NCBI GenBank assembly: GCA_003694775.1
Contig: RFJV01000269.1
Span: 1 to 5,411, forward strand
Reading direction: 5' to 3'
Length of the DNA: 5,411 bases
Source: Chloroflexota bacterium
GTDB taxonomy: Bacteria; Chloroflexota; Anaerolineae; 4572-78; J111
The notes below the pieces were generated by a model. That model saw nothing but the letters and a program-made list of their open reading frames with translations, did no database searches and was not told the origin of the DNA. The position numbers were made by a program, and so were the translations under genes. Positions 1 to 5,411 of this stretch are shown here, piece after piece; positions within the stretch are counted from its first letter, which is position 1; each line of letters begins with the position of its first letter.

Positions 1-150
<150 letters not shown>

Positions 151-159
151 AGATAGACC

Positions 160-1902
160 CTATATGAGTTTTTGGATAGGCTCTTGCTCTGCCAACGTTG
201 ATGCCAGCGCCAGAAAGATGCCTGCCGTCCAGGTGAAGCCGCGTTCCCGCAGACCCTCGCCGGTATGGGCATTGTAGTTCTCGGCGATGCCGTTTTGGGC
301 CACGGTATCGCAGAACAGGCGGTACAGGTTGCGGGCCAGCCGCGCCTGGCCGCCGGCCCGCAACCCCTCACCGATGAGCATCACCGGCGCGGCCCAAACA
401 GGACCCCGCCAGTAGCCATCTGGCCGGAAATGCGGGCTGTCCAGACTCTCGGTTGCCAGGCCGTGATGGGTCAGGAAACGTCCCGGTTTCTGCAGGTCGA
501 CCACCATCCGGCGGTAAATTTCCCGCGGCAGGCGAGTCCCCAGCACCAGCGGCAGGTACAACTGCAAACTGCCGGTCTGGATGGGGCGATGCGTGCCGGA
601 TTGCCGGGCGATGAAGCGGCGCCCGTCCCAAAAATGGGCCAGCATCCCCTCCAGAAGCGTGTCGCTCCGGGCGTGCCACTGCCGGGCCGCGTCCATCTGA
701 CCCAGCCGGCCGGCTATCTCGGCCAGAACGTCCATCTGGATGACCAGATAGGCGCACAGGTCGGGGGCTTCGATGGGCGGGCGGGTCAAAAAAAGGGTGC
801 TGTTGTCCCAGCCGGAGTCGTTGCCGTGGTTGTATTGGGGAATACCGTCCTGGTCATCGTCCCGGTGGCGAAACCACCATTCGGTCCAGCGGGCCAGGGG
901 AGGGTACAGTTCGGCCAGATGGTCGGGAGTAATGGCCGGGGTGCGGGCCATCATCTGGCGCAAGGCCCAGCCCTGCACCGGCGGCTTGTTGAAGCTCCAC
1001 AGGTCGAGCCGGTCGTTCATCAGGTCGGGAAGCTGGCCGTGAGCGTCCTGGTGGTCGAACATCACCATCAACTGGTCCCAGGCCAGGGCATGGTGGCCGG
1101 CAGACAGGGCAACGGCGTTGAAGCAGTTGTCCCAGCTCCAGATGGCGCTCATCCGGCCTTTGGACATCAGCACGGCCGGGCGGGTCAGGTGTCCCAGGGG
1201 GGCAACCACACACGACCAGAGGATGCAGGCCGCTTCTTCTGCCGCGGCGGTGTATTCCGGGGGAACCGCCGGAATACCGGCCCGCCAGCGTTCAAATTCC
1301 ATTTCGACCTGCCGCCGGGCGGCGTCGAAGGTGGGGTGAATGTGGCCGGGCCGCCAGACCGTGATGAACTCTTCCAGCACCGCTTCGGCAGTGCCGTCCG
1401 GGCCGGGTAGCAGGTCCAGAATGACCGGCCCCTCAACGCCCAGGCCGTTCCATTCGGCGTGAACGGCCACCTGCCCGCGCAGGGGGGTCAGCATAAAGCT
1501 GACCGCATCCGCGCCGGCCCGGCAGATGTGCCAGCGGTCGCCGCCGCGGGGAACGGCGTAATCGTAAGGGCCGGTCGCCATCTGGAGCCGCAGACCGCCG
1601 CCGGTACAGCGGAGACGGACCGTACCGGGGTCCGGCAGGCACAGTTCGGCGCGGGAACCGGCGGCCTGCAAGCTGAGCAGGGTAGGGGTTGCCTCAGGGG
1701 TAAAAGGCACAGACCGCCCCTCGCCGTCCAGCAGGTCCAGCCGGAAGACCGGTTGAAGCGGGTCGGGATTCAGGTCGCCGGGGCCGTGAACGTGGCGCAG
1801 ATACAGCCCGGCCTGCCGGGAGCCGGTCGCCGGGAGGGTGGAAAAGGCCAGGTACGAGCCGTAACGGCTGAACGGAACTGCACTGAGGTCTAACCGCATC
1901 AT
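160..1902 (-). CDS. GH63/GH37-like (MGH1-type) (alpha/alpha)6-barrel glycoside hydrolase
   Basis: Predicted inverting glycosidase of the clan that includes trehalase (GH37), E. coli YgjK and mannosylglycerate/glucosylglycerate hydrolases (GH63). Those known relatives act on alpha-linked glucosides, mannosides or glycerate glycosides; the substrate here is not determined. From the chosen start it has 580 residues. Residues 1-200 form a beta-rich N-terminal region, and about 215-575 the helical barrel. Clan motifs, in order, are IWSWDNCF (254-261), DHQDAHGQLPDLMND (283-297), NDSGWDNS (361-368, Asp366 the likely general acid), DGYWRGPVW (495-503), and AENYNAHTGEG (540-550, Glu541 the likely general base), followed by FTWTAG (556-561). 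No signal peptide or membrane segment is visible, so it should be cytoplasmic. The frame is open back to 1983, but those 27 residues come from lacZ's 3' end and the heptamer array and are discounted. It starts 37 nt after lacZ, consistent with co-transcription. Confidence 0.85.
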   Translation of the reverse strand: MMRLDLSAVPFSRYGSYLAFSTLPATGSRQAGLYLRHVHGPGDLNPDPLQPVFRLDLLDGEGRSVPFTPEATPTLLSLQAAGSRAELCLPDPGTVRLRCTGGGLRLQMATGPYDYAVPRGGDRWHICRAGADAVSFMLTPLRGQVAVHAEWNGLGVEGPVILDLLPGPDGTAEAVLEEFITVWRPGHIHPTFDAARRQVEMEFERWRAGIPAVPPEYTAAAEEAACILWSCVVAPLGHLTRPAVLMSKGRMSAIWSWDNCFNAVALSAGHHALAWDQLMVMFDHQDAHGQLPDLMNDRLDLWSFNKPPVQGWALRQMMARTPAITPDHLAELYPPLARWTEWWFRHRDDDQDGIPQYNHGNDSGWDNSTLFLTRPPIEAPDLCAYLVIQMDVLAEIAGRLGQMDAARQWHARSDTLLEGMLAHFWDGRRFIARQSGTHRPIQTGSLQLYLPLVLGTRLPREIYRRMVVDLQKPGRFLTHHGLATESLDSPHFRPDGYWRGPVWAAPVMLIGEGLRAGGQARLARNLYRLFCDTVAQNGIAENYNAHTGEGLRERGFTWTAGIFLALASTLAEQEPIQKLI

Positions 1903-5350
<3,448 letters not shown>

Positions 5351-5411
5351 CTACCCCGCCAGCCCCCCGCCGTCGACTACCAGCACCGCGCCGGTCACAA
5401 AGGCGGCGTCG
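5351..5411 (-). CDS. Short-chain dehydrogenase/reductase (SDR), C-terminal end only
   Basis: Only the last 19 codons and the TAG stop (5353-5351) are in the window; the rest lies beyond the right edge. The frame reads DAAFVTGAVLVVDGGGLAG. The pattern F-V-T-G-x-x-L-x-V-D-G-G is the conserved C-terminal strand and tail of classical Rossmann-fold SDRs, the NAD(P)-dependent oxidoreductases that include 3-oxoacyl-ACP reductases and many sugar and polyol dehydrogenases. The cofactor-binding and catalytic Tyr-x-x-x-Lys parts are not visible, so the substrate cannot be told from sequence. The stop codon is 3 nt from the lacZ start (TAG CCG ATG), which points to one transcript and probably translational coupling. 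With two glycosidases downstream, a sugar or sugar-acid dehydrogenase is a reasonable guess but only a guess. Family call fairly sure; specificity unknown. Confidence 0.8.
   Translation of the reverse strand, partial: DAAFVTGAVLVVDGGGLAG

Noticed and set aside
265..1410. Long plus-strand open frame of 381 codons opposite the GH63-like hydrolase
   Set aside because: It lies fully antisense to a gene with clear catalytic motifs. Its translation is low-complexity, rich in Gly, Val, Gln and His with no recognisable domain, as expected from the complement of GC-rich coding DNA.

Overview
The window is GC-rich, tightly packed bacterial DNA. Every convincing gene runs on the minus strand, so transcription goes from the right end to the left. 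Reading in that direction, the order is: the last codons of a short-chain dehydrogenase/reductase (SDR); a complete family GH2 beta-galactosidase of the large LacZ type (1135 codons); and a complete cytoplasmic (alpha/alpha)6-barrel glycoside hydrolase of the GH63/GH37 (MGH1-like) kind. A strong 14-bp hairpin follows, then about 117 bases with no secure gene. The SDR and lacZ are separated by 3 nt and lacZ and the second hydrolase by 37 nt, so the three look like one sugar-utilisation operon: two intracellular glycosidases plus a probable sugar or polyol oxidoreductase. Neither hydrolase has a signal peptide, so imported oligosaccharides or glycosides are the likely substrates.

The most unusual feature is inside lacZ. 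Its catalytic core is textbook and intact: acid/base Glu460 in SLGNES, nucleophile Glu523 in [10 protein letters not shown]. Domain 5, however, is interrupted by about 105-110 residues (roughly 836-948) that are helical and have no counterpart in E. coli LacZ. Taking out this segment leaves about 1030 residues, close to the 1023 of E. coli LacZ. Its core (about 846-910) reads like one of the small helical effector-associated (EAD) or death-like adaptor domains known from bacterial conflict and signalling proteins. This is pattern recognition by eye, not a database result. The segment is bordered by an imperfect 10-bp direct repeat exactly 315 bp (105 codons) apart.

The lacZ/hydrolase junction is built from six in-phase heptamers (minus-strand consensus ATTRGRG). 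This array contains the lacZ stop codon, a possible G-quadruplex and the Shine-Dalgarno sequence of the next gene. An open frame runs through it, but the resulting Trp/Ile/Gly-rich N-terminal extension is almost certainly not real protein, and the hydrolase start is placed at 1902.

The high GC content, the heptamer array and the EAD-like segment would suit a Chloroflexota (Anaerolineae-like) bacterium. That assignment is an inference from general character, not from a marker gene.
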